A DNA stretch of 64,000 nucleotides from Crocinitomix sp044361315 (GCA_044361315.1 JBIKJA010000001.1:248001-312000); one strand, 5' to 3'. Numbered from the stretch's first letter, positions 9,173 through 18,970 are shown. Numbers and translations: made by a program. The notes: generated by a model not told the origin, from the sequence alone.

Positions 9173-10399
9173 TTAAATATGGTGATGTTTACTTTCATCC
9201 AAATAAGGGTGATTCTTTGGCATCAACGGTGCTTTTGTCAACGTTCTTAACACAACAAATGTAAACGCTCCTGCAAACATCAAGAACAAGCCAATTTCCA
9301 TGAAACCAATTGAGCCGTATTCTCCCATTGTTCCCGGTGTAATCATCATGTAAACATCCGTCCAGTGACCAATGATAATGGCGATACACACAAACATCAA
9401 GATTCCAGCGTGTCTTTTTGCATCAGCAGACATCAAAATCAACATTGGAATAATAAAGTTAATCAAGAACATTCCCCAGAAAATAACTGGATATTCATCA
9501 ATTCTGATAACATAATAAATGACCTCTTCAGGAATGTTTGCATACCAATACAACATCATTTGAGAGAAGAACAAATAAGACCATAAGAAACTAGTTGCGA
9601 AGATCCATTTTCCAATATCGTGGATATGGCTATCATTTACCTGCTGTAAATGTCCTTTTTTCTTTAAGTATAAAACAACCAACATAATTGTTGTCATTGC
9701 AGTACACCACATACCTCCAAATACATACCAACCAAACAAGGTAGAAAACCAGTGCGGATCGACAGACATAATCCAATGCCAAGAAGAAGTAGAACTAAAG
9801 TATCCGAACAATACTAAAAATAAAGCTGCTTTTGTAAAGTTTTTGAAGTGAATTTTAGTTCCACCTTCAAGATCCTCTTGTAAACTTCTTTTTCTAAAAC
9901 CACGGTAAAAGAAAAAATAAGTTGCAAAATAAATCACTGTCACCACCCAGAAAAATGGTTTTGTTAAAAAAGGTGCTTTGTTCGCAATAATTGTATCATG
10001 CGCAACAATTTCAGGATCCATCCATTGATAAATGTGACCTGTGTGATGACCGTGCGTCGTTTTAGCTTCAAACCAACCTCCATCAGTAAATGTTAATAAT
10101 AGGAAAAGAACAATTAATACGACAATACCTACCACAACATACGAAGCCACTCCTTCTACTACTCTTTTCACGGCAACAGACCAACCTGTTTCAGTTGCAT
10201 ATTGCAACGCCAAGAAAAATAATGCTCCTAAAGCGATTGCAAAGAAGAAAAATCCATCAATTAAAAAATTCGACAACAAGCGCGTCGCAAACTGATCTGT
10301 ACCGCTATTTTGTACGATTCCAACAATTAACGCCAGTAAACCGACACCGATTACTCCGAAAATTGTTTTTTTAGCCTTAGCTGAAATTTGAAATTCCAT
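9173..10399 (-). CDS. actF: Alternative complex III subunit ActF, quinol-binding membrane subunit
   Basis: ActF is one of the two large integral membrane subunits of alternative complex III, the quinol:cytochrome c oxidoreductase that replaces the bc1 complex. The 408-residue protein is almost entirely hydrophobic, with about ten membrane helices, and is distantly related to NrfD/PsrC. The segment SSTSSWHWIMSVDPHWFSTL is the most recognisable family signature. It sits between actE and ctaC, 28 bases upstream of the latter. A His-rich loop (THGHHTGH) lies near residue 115. I assign it mainly by its place in the operon plus this signature. Confidence 0.93.
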   Translation of the reverse strand: MEFQISAKAKKTIFGVIGVGLLALIVGIVQNSGTDQFATRLLSNFLIDGFFFFAIALGALFFLALQYATETGWSVAVKRVVEGVASYVVVGIVVLIVLFLLLTFTDGGWFEAKTTHGHHTGHIYQWMDPEIVAHDTIIANKAPFLTKPFFWVVTVIYFATYFFFYRGFRKRSLQEDLEGGTKIHFKNFTKAALFLVLFGYFSSTSSWHWIMSVDPHWFSTLFGWYVFGGMWCTAMTTIMLVVLYLKKKGHLQQVNDSHIHDIGKWIFATSFLWSYLFFSQMMLYWYANIPEEVIYYVIRIDEYPVIFWGMFLINFIIPMLILMSADAKRHAGILMFVCIAIIIGHWTDVYMMITPGTMGEYGSIGFMEIGLFLMFAGAFTFVVLRTLTKAPLMPKNHPYLDESKHHHI

Positions 10400-10431
10400 G
10401 TACTTTACTTTTCTTAATAATTAATAATCAC

Positions 10432-11166
10432 TTACTTAGGTAAAACCGGGGCGGCAGTTAACGAATCCAATCCAGCGATAACGTTTAATGAATCAGTTGC
10501 TGGCGCTTGACCAGCTGCTCTTCCTACCAATTTGTCAATGTGGTAAACAATTTTCCATCTTTCCACAGGATTCACTTGCGACCCGTGCGCACCCATTGTA
10601 TTTCTACCGTAGGTAATAATGTAATACATTTCGCCAGCTGGCATATCTTTTTTATACGCAGGAGGAGGAGGGAATTTGCCATTACTATTTGTTATTACAG
10701 TACCTTGCCCATCACCCGCTTTTCCATGGCAATGAATACAAAATCTACCATATAATTCTTCACCTTCTTTTGCAACTTGTTCAGAGTATGCGATTGGATT
10801 TAGATCTAATCGAGCATTTGCTAAGCCAGTTGAATCCTCACGAGCTTCGAATAAACCATGACTTGAGCCAATTCCCATAGGCGCACCATGTCTATAAGGA
10901 GCTAAAAACATATCTCCAGATAATGTATATGGAATTGTTCCTTGAGGAGCCAAATAAGAGAACTTACGTTCTACCATATTAAGCGCTGCGGTATCAACCA
11001 TGCCACGAACTTCTCCATAATCAACTTGACCTTCAACAGATGGAGCACGATACATATCAGGCATATACTCCAATCCGGGAGAATTGTTATCACCCACGCA
11101 CGAAACTAATGTCCCTGTGGTGATAAAAGCTACTACCGTTAAAATTTTAAATGCTCTTAGTTTCAT
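10432..11166 (-). CDS. actE: Alternative complex III subunit ActE, monoheme cytochrome c lipoprotein
   Basis: The product is a monoheme cytochrome c of about 244 residues with the heme-binding motif CIHCH near residue 140. The distal Met is probably in the region RNTMGAHGSQV, as in ActE proteins. An N-terminal signal ending TGTLVSC looks like a lipoprotein signal, so the protein is tethered to the membrane in the periplasm. It passes electrons out of alternative complex III. I prefer the ATG at 11166, which starts directly at the signal peptide (MKLRAFKIL). An upstream ATG at 11181 adds five residues and is also possible. It lies between actD and actF. Confidence 0.93.
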   Translation of the reverse strand: MKLRAFKILTVVAFITTGTLVSCVGDNNSPGLEYMPDMYRAPSVEGQVDYGEVRGMVDTAALNMVERKFSYLAPQGTIPYTLSGDMFLAPYRHGAPMGIGSSHGLFEAREDSTGLANARLDLNPIAYSEQVAKEGEELYGRFCIHCHGKAGDGQGTVITNSNGKFPPPPAYKKDMPAGEMYYIITYGRNTMGAHGSQVNPVERWKIVYHIDKLVGRAAGQAPATDSLNVIAGLDSLTAAPVLPK

Positions 11167-11241
11167 TTCTACATTTTTCATTTTGTCCGATCCGTCTTGT
11201 GAACTATTCCTTACAATGCGGTTATCTTATTACTACTCGTG

Positions 11242-11787
11242 TTATTTTATAACAACGTAATCTCTTTCTTCAATTTCAACAATATCTGTTTCCTTAATTT
11301 TCTTGTGCAATTCACTTGCAGAAAATTTATGGTTATCAGATAAACGAATTTCCATTACAAATCTATCATCCGTTGTTCTTGGATAAGGATTATCTGCTGG
11401 CATTCCCGGCAAAGTTTTGTTTCTTAACAAATAAGTTAAGGCCATACCATGAGCAGCGAACAATACAGTAAACTCAAACGTAATTGGAACGAAAGCTGGA
11501 AAATTTTGCAAAAGGCTAAAATTTGGCTTGCCTCCAATATTCATTGGCCAGTTGTCGATCATCATATATTTGAATCCGATCACCGCAAGGGTCATTCCGA
11601 GTAATCCAAACATGAAAGAAACGATTCCTAGGCGCGTATGTTGAACTCCAATAACTGGATCAATTCCGTGAACAGGAAATGGCGAAAATACATCAGTAAT
11701 ATGAACTCCTTGCGCAACTAATTTCTTAGCACTGTCAAGTAGTACCATATCATCATCATACATTGCATAAATTACTCTATCAGCCAT
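11242..11787 (-). CDS. actD: Alternative complex III subunit ActD (DUF3341)
   Basis: ActD is a 181-residue DUF3341 protein with two central membrane helices (about residues 52-75 and 98-120). Its soluble N-terminal part (VIYAMYDDDMVLLDSAKKLV) and its C-terminal part probably face the same side. The pattern DVFSPFPVHGIDPVIGVQHTR, seen here near residue 35, is a strong family signature. It is a structural subunit of alternative complex III with no known cofactor. It follows actC by 11 bases, in the standard order A-B-C-D-E-F. Confidence 0.95.
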   Translation of the reverse strand: MADRVIYAMYDDDMVLLDSAKKLVAQGVHITDVFSPFPVHGIDPVIGVQHTRLGIVSFMFGLLGMTLAVIGFKYMMIDNWPMNIGGKPNFSLLQNFPAFVPITFEFTVLFAAHGMALTYLLRNKTLPGMPADNPYPRTTDDRFVMEIRLSDNHKFSASELHKKIKETDIVEIEERDYVVIK

Positions 11788-11798
11788 GTGATTCTTAT

Positions 11799-13334
11799 TT
11801 ATTCATTATTGTTATTAGTACTTTCTTCTGTATCCTCGTGATGAGCGTCTGAATGATCATCTGAAACAGCTGGCTCTAGGTCATGAGCTTCCACCACTGG
11901 CTCAATCACTTCAGCAACCGGTGCCGCAGCAACCGGAGCTGGTGTAGGTTTGTTCTTTTTAGGAGCGGTATCATTTTTATATGATTCTCCAGAAGATTTT
12001 AATATCGTTTTCAATTCCGCAATTGGAAGAATTGGGAAATATCGCGCAAAAGCAAGGTAAAACACGAAGAAAAGACCGATTGTTCCAATATAGATTCCTA
12101 TATCTGTCCATGTTGGGTGGAACATACTCCAAGAAGAAGGTAAATAATCTTGGTGTAGCGAAGTAACGATAATTACGAAACGTTCGAACCACATTCCGAT
12201 ATTTACAACGATGGAGATAAAGAACGTAAATAATAAACTTCTTCTTAATTTTTTGAACCACATTAATTGTGGAGAGATTACGTTACATGTCATCATGGCT
12301 GCATACGCCCACCAATAAGGGCCAGTTGCTCTATTAATGAAGGCATACGATTCATACTCAACCCCAGAATACCAAGACATGAAAAGCTCAGTTAAATAAG
12401 CCACCCCAACAATAGAACCTGTTACCATAATAACAATGTTCATATATTCGATGTGTTTTACGTGGAGATAAGCTTCTAATTTCAAACCTTTACGAACAAT
12501 CAACATGATCGTTTGTACCATTGCGAATCCAGAGAAAACCGCACCGGCAACGAAATAAGGAGGGAAGATAGTGGTATGCCAACCTGGAATTACCGACGTA
12601 GCAAAGTCAAACGATACAATGGAGTGAACTGAGAATACAAGTGGTGTAGCCAAACCAGCTAAAACCAATGATACAATTTCGAAACGATTCCAATGTTTTG
12701 CTCTACCCGACCATCCAAAAGAAAGGATTGAATACATCTTTTTAGACACTGGGTTTTTAGCACGATCTCTGATAGTTGCGAAATCCGGAATTAAACCAAT
12801 ATACCAGAAAACGAAACCAACTGATAAATAGGTGGTAATCGCAAATACGTCCCAAAGGAGCGGCGAGTTAAAGTTAACCCAAAGTGAACCAAATTGATTT
12901 GGAATCGGCATTACCCAATATCCTACCCAAAGACGGCCCATGTGTATTAAAGGGAATAAACCTGCCATAAATACGGCAAAGATTGTCATCGCCTCAGCAG
13001 CACGGTTAATCGCCATTCTCCATTTTTGTCTGAAGAGCAACAATACAGCAGAAATCAACGTTCCCGCGTGACCGATCCCTACCCACCATACGAAGTTAGT
13101 AATATCCCATGCCCATTGAACAGTTTTGTTCAATCCCCATGTTCCAATACCTGTACCCAGCAAGTATAGAATACAGCCAACCCCATAAAGCCCTAATAAA
13201 AGAGCGATACCGAATAAGATGTACCAAGCTTTTGGAGCCTTTCCTTCGATAGATCTACAAACATCCTCGGTTATATCGTGGTATGTTTTATGACCTAAAA
13301 TTAACGGTTCTCTAATTGCAGATTCCTTGTGCAT
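11799..13334 (-). CDS. actC: Alternative complex III subunit ActC (NrfD/PsrC family)
   Basis: ActC is the NrfD/PsrC-like quinol-binding membrane subunit of alternative complex III. The 511-residue protein has about ten membrane helices. Recognisable segments are WWVGIGHAGTLISAVLLLF near residue 85 and VSFDFATSVIPGWHTTIFPP near residue 250, both well conserved in ActC. The last 60 residues form a soluble tail rich in Ala, Pro, Glu and His, which is low-complexity and probably disordered. It lies between actB and actD in the operon. The start ATG is followed by HKESAIREPLI, typical of Bacteroidota members. Confidence 0.95.
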   Translation of the reverse strand: MHKESAIREPLILGHKTYHDITEDVCRSIEGKAPKAWYILFGIALLLGLYGVGCILYLLGTGIGTWGLNKTVQWAWDITNFVWWVGIGHAGTLISAVLLLFRQKWRMAINRAAEAMTIFAVFMAGLFPLIHMGRLWVGYWVMPIPNQFGSLWVNFNSPLLWDVFAITTYLSVGFVFWYIGLIPDFATIRDRAKNPVSKKMYSILSFGWSGRAKHWNRFEIVSLVLAGLATPLVFSVHSIVSFDFATSVIPGWHTTIFPPYFVAGAVFSGFAMVQTIMLIVRKGLKLEAYLHVKHIEYMNIVIMVTGSIVGVAYLTELFMSWYSGVEYESYAFINRATGPYWWAYAAMMTCNVISPQLMWFKKLRRSLLFTFFISIVVNIGMWFERFVIIVTSLHQDYLPSSWSMFHPTWTDIGIYIGTIGLFFVFYLAFARYFPILPIAELKTILKSSGESYKNDTAPKKNKPTPAPVAAAPVAEVIEPVVEAHDLEPAVSDDHSDAHHEDTEESTNNNNE

Positions 13335-13370
13335 TCGTTTCGTTTTAGTATTATCTAAAAAAATTTATTT

Positions 13371-16300
13371 TTAATGTCCAGCTACTTCGTTATGTGTTTC
13401 ATCAACTTTATGACCTGTGTCTAAAGTAGCATGCTCACCATGTTCGGCTTCGTGTTCACCGCCATGTTCACCATGTCCTGATTGAATATCAACGAGTGCT
13501 GGATTTGCTTCATTTCTAACTTTTACTTTGTACCAAATATTTGGTTTAATACCCACTTCTTCAAGTGCTTGATAAGCTCTCTTTTCTTCAGAAGCTTTTC
13601 TGATTTGAGAAGAAGGATCATTCCAATCTCCAAACGTAATTGCGTTTGAAGGACAAACATCCGAACATGCAGTTGTTACATCCCCATCAACTACTGGCCG
13701 CATTGCCTTTTTAGCAACTAATTTACCAGTTTGAATTTTTTGAACACAGAACGAACATTTTTCCATTACCCCACGCGTACGAACTGTAACGTCTGGGTTA
13801 AGCACCATACGACCTAAATCATCCTGTGCTGGGTTCACTTCGGTGAATTTTCTGTACGATGGGTAGTTAAACCAGTTAAAACGACGTACTTTATACGGAC
13901 AGTTATTTGCGCAATAACGTGTACCAATACATCTGTTATATGTCATTTGGTTTAAACCTTCGTTGGAGTGTGTTGTTGCTGCAACTGGACAAACCGTTTC
14001 ACATGGAGCGTGGTTACAGTGCTGGCACAACATTGGCATAAACGCCACTTTCGGATTATCTGAAGGGATTTTTAACCCATCAAAACCTTCTGATTGAAAT
14101 TTTTCAGGAATTCTGGTTCCAACAGCAGCTTCAACATCAGATGCGTAGTAACGATCGATACGTAACCATTGCATTTCACGTCCTCTTCTTACTTCATCTC
14201 TACCAACAACAGGAACGTTGTTTTCAGAACCACAAGCAATTACACAAGAACCACAACCAACACACAAGTTCAAATCGATGGACATTGCCCAACGGTGACC
14301 TACATGCTCAACTGGATGCTCTTCCCATAAATCGTACTCTTCTGTTAATTTCTCGTCGTGATTCCAACCAGAATGAAGTTTATGTCTATGATTGTATGCC
14401 GCAGCTTCTTCCGCTTTGTAAATTTCGAATGTCGTTTCTTTCATGATGGAATTTCTTGCCATCACGGTTGAATGCGTTTGTGTACAAGCTAAGGTATAAC
14501 CCTCTCCGCTGTCTGCAATAGTTGCAGCAAACGACTCGTTCATATTTCCTTTTGCCAATTTAAATGCATTGGCACCAATTACTGCTTTAGATGCAAGTCC
14601 GTAAATACCTTCTTGTTGGTACGCAGATTTTCCAATTGCTTCTCCATTTGCACCACGACCATAACCATAAGCTATCCCAATCGTACCAGGCGTTTGACCA
14701 GGTTGCGGATAAACAGGCAATTTCACTGAAACACCTTCTACGGTAACTGTGACAACATTTTGTTTTTCTTCTTGACCTAAACCTTTGTTGAAGTTTTTAG
14801 CGTCCATGTCAGCTGGTGCCATGGTAACATAGTTGTCCCAAGTTACTTTTGTAACCGGATCTGGAAGCTCTTGTAACCAAGGATTGTTTGCATGAATCCC
14901 TGATCCAATTCCCGCTTTTTGGTAATAAGTTACTTCCCACTCACCACCTTTTACAGCTCCCTCGGCTTTACCAGCAGCAGCTAAATCACCTACAAATGCA
15001 ATTGCCGTTGGCGCAACAGCAATATCTGACTCACAACTATCGTGAACAATTTTCGACCAATAAGCATGGAAATCAACTTGAGCTGTTTGCATGTCAAAGA
15101 CATAAATTTTCCACATTGAGCGGATATACTCGTAATAATTTTTACTGTTTTTACCAACATGAGTTGCCATTCCTGCCCACACCATTAACGACTCAGCTGC
15201 TTGACGCGTATCGTGTAAAGGTCGAATAGTTGGTTGAGCAATTGAATAATGATTTGCTTTTGGATTAAAATCATTCCAAGCCTCTAAAGCATGATGATCA
15301 GGGCAAATATATTTACATAAACTTGCGGTTTCATCTGCATATTTAGATAATGAAATTGACAAGTCAACTTTTGCTAAACCTGCTTTAAATGCGTCTGCAT
15401 CGGCAAGCGTGTACATTGGGTTAGTATCCCACATAATCACAGCACCTACTTTGCCAGCTTGCATATCTTTAATCAATCCAGCAATTTTATCATCTTCTGA
15501 CTTATGAAGATTGATTGGATTGTTAAAATTGATGGTAGAAGAATAGTTATCCAATGCACTGTTGATTGAATTCACAATCACTTGAATTGATTTTCTATTT
15601 GAACCAGCAACTACTAATGATTTACCTTTCGCTGCTTTTAATTCTTTTGCGGCTAATTTAACACTAGCCACCACTTCAGCAGACAGTGTCGAAGTTTGAA
15701 CGCCAGCAATTGGAGTTCCAGTTATTTCTTGGTGTAATAGGGCCACTACTTTTCCTTGTTCAGAGGGCTTAATCATTGAACGCACATCTGCATTTGAACC
15801 TGTCATTGACATATTAGATTCAAATTGGAAATGACGTGACATCCAATCATGTTCAGGATTTCTAGAAACCACGTAATCCCCAAGGAATTGAGTCGGCAAC
15901 AACCATGAATTCATAAAATCTGCTGCCACACTCACAATCACTTTCGCTTTTGAAAAGTCGTAGTCAGGAATGATATTTTTACCAAAAGACTCTAGGTTCG
16001 CTTGACGAATTCCGTTGTAAGAAATTGCGTCATATTGGATGTGATCAACGAATTCACTATTTGCTGTTGGAACAAGCGCATCAATTGGTTCACCCGCTGC
16101 AATATCACTAGTTATTTCAGTTGGCGTAATTACTTGCGTTCCTCCACCAATTTTTTTCTTAAATTCATCAATAATTACACCTGCAGACATACTGATGACA
16201 GTATTCGATAAAAGAACAACCTTTTTTCCTTTTGCTACAGTCTCATTTAATTTTTTTATAATCTCACCATCTGCTTTTTCCCAAGAAATTGGGGCAGCTT

Positions 16301-16763
16301 GGAAGGTTGGATTTTGCAGTCTTTCACCATCATAAAGCGACAAAACCGATCCAATAATTCTTGGATTTGTTCCACCTTTAGTGAATCCATTCTTTTTATT
16401 TCCAGTAATATGGATTGGACGACCTTCACGGGTTTTTACCATGATGCTTGCATAGGTCTCACCATCGTAATAAGAAGACGCGTACCAATTTGCAACCCCA
16501 GGAGTAATATCTTCTGGTTTAACAACATATGGAACTGCTTTTACCACAGGTGCTTCGCACGCTGCAACGGTAGCGGCTGCCACACTGAAACCTAAAAATT
16601 TCAAGAAATCTCTTCTTCCAGTAGACGACTCATCTAATTTATCCTCTGCTAAAAACTGATCAACACTTAATTCTTGAGGAAATTCATTTTTCGACGAAGC
16701 TAAAAACTCCGGCGTTTCATTTAATTCATCAAGACCTTTCCAGTATTTTCTATTTGTTCCCAT
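13371..16763 (-). CDS. actB: Alternative complex III subunit ActB, molybdopterin-oxidoreductase-like iron-sulfur protein
   Basis: ActB is the large periplasmic subunit, a fusion of a molybdopterin-oxidoreductase-like domain (about residues 70-790) and a ferredoxin-like domain. The first domain is known in the family to lack the cofactor. A twin-arginine-like signal with TGRRDFLKFLGFSVAAA sits at about residue 48, an unusual distance from the start. This is the arrangement called a TAT-variant-translocated protein in Bacteroidota. Cysteine motifs for iron-sulfur clusters are near residues 832 (CVGCGSCVIAC), 910 (CQHCNHAPCETVCP), 943 (CIGTRYCANNCP), 1000 (CSFC) and 1032 (CSDVCP). The C-terminus is His/Glu-rich. 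It passes electrons from the quinol site towards the heme subunits. Confidence 0.95.
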   Translation of the reverse strand: MGTNRKYWKGLDELNETPEFLASSKNEFPQELSVDQFLAEDKLDESSTGRRDFLKFLGFSVAAATVAACEAPVVKAVPYVVKPEDITPGVANWYASSYYDGETYASIMVKTREGRPIHITGNKKNGFTKGGTNPRIIGSVLSLYDGERLQNPTFQAAPISWEKADGEIIKKLNETVAKGKKVVLLSNTVISMSAGVIIDEFKKKIGGGTQVITPTEITSDIAAGEPIDALVPTANSEFVDHIQYDAISYNGIRQANLESFGKNIIPDYDFSKAKVIVSVAADFMNSWLLPTQFLGDYVVSRNPEHDWMSRHFQFESNMSMTGSNADVRSMIKPSEQGKVVALLHQEITGTPIAGVQTSTLSAEVVASVKLAAKELKAAKGKSLVVAGSNRKSIQVIVNSINSALDNYSSTINFNNPINLHKSEDDKIAGLIKDMQAGKVGAVIMWDTNPMYTLADADAFKAGLAKVDLSISLSKYADETASLCKYICPDHHALEAWNDFNPKANHYSIAQPTIRPLHDTRQAAESLMVWAGMATHVGKNSKNYYEYIRSMWKIYVFDMQTAQVDFHAYWSKIVHDSCESDIAVAPTAIAFVGDLAAAGKAEGAVKGGEWEVTYYQKAGIGSGIHANNPWLQELPDPVTKVTWDNYVTMAPADMDAKNFNKGLGQEEKQNVVTVTVEGVSVKLPVYPQPGQTPGTIGIAYGYGRGANGEAIGKSAYQQEGIYGLASKAVIGANAFKLAKGNMNESFAATIADSGEGYTLACTQTHSTVMARNSIMKETTFEIYKAEEAAAYNHRHKLHSGWNHDEKLTEEYDLWEEHPVEHVGHRWAMSIDLNLCVGCGSCVIACGSENNVPVVGRDEVRRGREMQWLRIDRYYASDVEAAVGTRIPEKFQSEGFDGLKIPSDNPKVAFMPMLCQHCNHAPCETVCPVAATTHSNEGLNQMTYNRCIGTRYCANNCPYKVRRFNWFNYPSYRKFTEVNPAQDDLGRMVLNPDVTVRTRGVMEKCSFCVQKIQTGKLVAKKAMRPVVDGDVTTACSDVCPSNAITFGDWNDPSSQIRKASEEKRAYQALEEVGIKPNIWYKVKVRNEANPALVDIQSGHGEHGGEHEAEHGEHATLDTGHKVDETHNEVAGH

Positions 16764-16790
16764 ATCTATATATAGTCTCTTTAATCCTAA

Positions 16791-18146
16791 TTAGTAATGA
16801 CATTTAGCACATTCCAATCCTCCCAATTCTCCCACGGTTACCATATCATCCTCTAAATATTTTTGATAGGTTTTCTTATCTAATAGTAATCGTTTATGAA
16901 TCATTTCATAATAACTTCCTTCAGGTGCGTTTGCAATATCCACACTCGATTGTCTGTGACATTCGATACACCATCCCATTGTTAGGGTAGGTTTAGTAAA
17001 TTTAATTGCATTTTCATCGTAATCTTCGTCAGTTACACCAACATTATTTAACTCTTCGGTGGTCATTACTTTACCAACAGTTTGTTTTTTCATGTTTCCG
17101 TGACATTGTTTACAATCAACTCCACCAGCAACAACGTGTTGTGAGTGATTAAAATAAACGTGATCTGGAAGGTTATGAACTTTTACCCATTTAATCGGTT
17201 TGGTCACACCTGTGTACTCTTTTTTAACAGGATCATAACCAGCGGCATCGTAAATTTTAGCGATTTCTTCTGTTCCTGTTGTTGTACCTTCACTAACCGT
17301 TTTATGACAGTTCATACATACGTTAACCGTTGGAATGGTTGCATATTTTGATTTTGTTACGGCGTTGTGACAGTATTTACAATCAATGCCTAAAGTACCT
17401 GCGTGCAATTCGTGCGAATAAGCAATTGGTTGTTCTGGTTTATAATCTTCATAAACCCCTAATTCTAGCCATTTTGTCATTCCCATTGCTAATAATAGTA
17501 CGATGGTAACAAATACAGTTACTCCAAACCAACCTCTATTTTTCCAAGCCCAAGAACGAGCAGATTCACCAATAGTTAATTGCTCTTGTTCTTCTTCTCC
17601 GTCTTTTTTACGTGCTAAAGCTGCTAAGTTTCCACGAACACCTGCTACAACACTGATCACGGTAACTAATAAACCAGCCAACAACCACCAATAAAGCGAA
17701 GAAGATTCAGTTTCAACTTCTGCTCCTACAGCAACAACTGGAGTCGCTGCAACAGGCGGAGTATACGCCTCGACATAAGCAAAGATATCATCGATTTGTT
17801 TGTTATCGAGATTCTGAGCAGTCATCGCCGTTTTCTTCCATGTAGCAAAAAGTTGATTTGCATACGCATCTCCATTTGCTATAACAGTTGAAGAATTTTT
17901 CACCCAAGCGTAGAATTGCTCTTCGCTTGAATTGTCAATCCATCGTTGTCTTGCCCCTTTAAGGGCTGGACCCGTCATGTCTTTGTCAGGAAAGTGACAA
18001 GAGGCACAATTTGATTTAAATAATTTCTCTCCATTTGCAGGATCCACATCTTGGGCATGAAGATTGTATGTAAAAGATATCAGCGCAATAGCGGTTAAAG
18101 CTATCTGCTTGATTTTGTTAGAGATGAACAAACTTTTTATTTTCAT
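16791..18146 (-). CDS. actA: Alternative complex III subunit ActA, multiheme cytochrome c with six CxxCH motifs
   Basis: ActA is the multiheme cytochrome of alternative complex III. I count six CxxCH motifs: CASCH near residue 47, then after two hydrophobic segments (about 152-172 and 206-226) CKYCH (252), CMNCH (276), CKQCH (345), CIECH (393) and CAKCH (447). The last motif is five residues from the C-terminus (CAKCHY). The N-terminal domain is a class I-like monoheme unit with a signal peptide, and the C-terminal part is the pentaheme domain described for the family. It is the first gene of the operon and is preceded by a consensus -7 box at 18199-18206. Confidence 0.95.
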   Translation of the reverse strand: MKIKSLFISNKIKQIALTAIALISFTYNLHAQDVDPANGEKLFKSNCASCHFPDKDMTGPALKGARQRWIDNSSEEQFYAWVKNSSTVIANGDAYANQLFATWKKTAMTAQNLDNKQIDDIFAYVEAYTPPVAATPVVAVGAEVETESSSLYWWLLAGLLVTVISVVAGVRGNLAALARKKDGEEEQEQLTIGESARSWAWKNRGWFGVTVFVTIVLLLAMGMTKWLELGVYEDYKPEQPIAYSHELHAGTLGIDCKYCHNAVTKSKYATIPTVNVCMNCHKTVSEGTTTGTEEIAKIYDAAGYDPVKKEYTGVTKPIKWVKVHNLPDHVYFNHSQHVVAGGVDCKQCHGNMKKQTVGKVMTTEELNNVGVTDEDYDENAIKFTKPTLTMGWCIECHRQSSVDIANAPEGSYYEMIHKRLLLDKKTYQKYLEDDMVTVGELGGLECAKCHY

Positions 18147-18198
18147 TTGAAAAATTTTATTCCTTTTTTCGTTAGTATCTAGGATACTTAATCACGTA

Positions 18199-18206
18199 CA
18201 AAATTA
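18199..18206 (-). promoter_or_regulatory. -7 box of the act-cta operon
   Basis: On the minus strand the string TAATTTTG matches the Bacteroidota -7 consensus TAnnTTTG, 53 bases before the actA ATG. No clear TTTG is seen at the -33 position. This would drive all eight respiratory genes. Confidence 0.6.
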
Positions 18207-18383
18207 GCACAATGTCGTTTTAACAGCCGAATTTAGGGAATTTTTTGCGGGGGCGAATGCTAATTTAAATTGATTCTAAATAAACATGGTGTGCAACCGC
18301 TTACAAAATAATAATTTAGGTAGAAATGATCATAAAAAAAGTTAAATCCGAAGTTTTAGAAAAACAGGTAATCTGTTTTTGTT

Positions 18384-18391
18384 TACCTTTG
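18384..18391 (+). promoter_or_regulatory. -7 box of the SPOR-domain gene
   Basis: TACCTTTG matches TAnnTTTG, 23 bases before the ATG at 18415. The implied leader is short, about 15-18 bases. Confidence 0.6.
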
Positions 18392-18414
18392 CTTTAATAA
18401 TAGTTATTTAAGAT

Positions 18415-18894
18415 ATGAAAACGTTACTTTTCTTGAGTTTAGTAGTTTTATTCAATTTAACTTCGATTGGACAAGACGACTGGTTAAAATATACCTCGAA
18501 GGATAGTTTAAGTATGCGAAATCCTGATTTAAATTTTTATGCTAAAAGAGGTAAAGTAACTGTACGCAAAGATGCACGCTTGGACAAACTCAGTGATTTT
18601 GTTCGATCGGGTGAATCAACTCCGGAAGGTGTAAAAATTGATGGTTTTCGAATTATGATTTTTTTTGACCAAGATAAGTCGATTGTTTCGCAGCAAAAAG
18701 CAAGTTTTTTAGCGCGATATGGTCATTTACACAAAGCGTATATTGATTATAACGCTCCTAACTATCGACTACGGGTTGGAAATTTCAGAACCCGATTAGA
18801 GGCGGAAGGTTTAAAAGCTGAATTAGCTGGGTTTTTTCCAACAGCTGTTGTGGTAGAGGATAAAATTCAGTTGCCGGCGATTCCGAATCAATAA
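18415..18894 (+). CDS. Exported SPOR-domain-like protein
   Basis: The 159-residue product has a signal peptide (MKTLLFLSLVVLFNLTSIGQ) with no further membrane segment, so it should be periplasmic or secreted. The C-terminal 70 residues read like a SPOR domain, a peptidoglycan-binding fold: a first strand DGFRIMIFF, then a helix, YRLRVGNFRTRLEAEGLKAEL and a last strand AVVVE. The middle portion (GKVTVRKDARLDKLSDF) is the conserved linker of similar Bacteroidota proteins. It is divergent from the act operon and transcribed alone. Its role in cell wall or division is inferred from the domain only. Confidence 0.8.
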   Translation: MKTLLFLSLVVLFNLTSIGQDDWLKYTSKDSLSMRNPDLNFYAKRGKVTVRKDARLDKLSDFVRSGESTPEGVKIDGFRIMIFFDQDKSIVSQQKASFLARYGHLHKAYIDYNAPNYRLRVGNFRTRLEAEGLKAELAGFFPTAVVVEDKIQLPAIPNQ

Positions 18895-18895
18895 G

Positions 18896-18970
18896 TGGCT
18901 TCGAGAGCACTTCGATTAGACTCTCGGCAAACTCAAACATTAATAAAAATTTTAGCGAGCGGGACGCTAG
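18896..18970. repeat. Extragenic palindromic repeat-like sequences
   Basis: Two hairpins lie just after the SPOR gene. CGAGAG (18902-18907) pairs with CTCTCG (18921-18926), and TAGCG (18953-18957) pairs with CGCTA (18965-18969) around AGCGGGA. The wording (CTTCGAGAGCACTTCGATTAG and TAGCGAGCGGGACGCTA) resembles short interspersed repeats I recall between genes of Bacteroidota. Only one copy is in the window, so repetition is not shown here. Confidence 0.45.

Noticed and set aside
14888..15229. Antisense frame inside actB
   Set aside because: Low-complexity Gln/Leu-rich shadow of the codon use of actB, with no start context or homology I can see.
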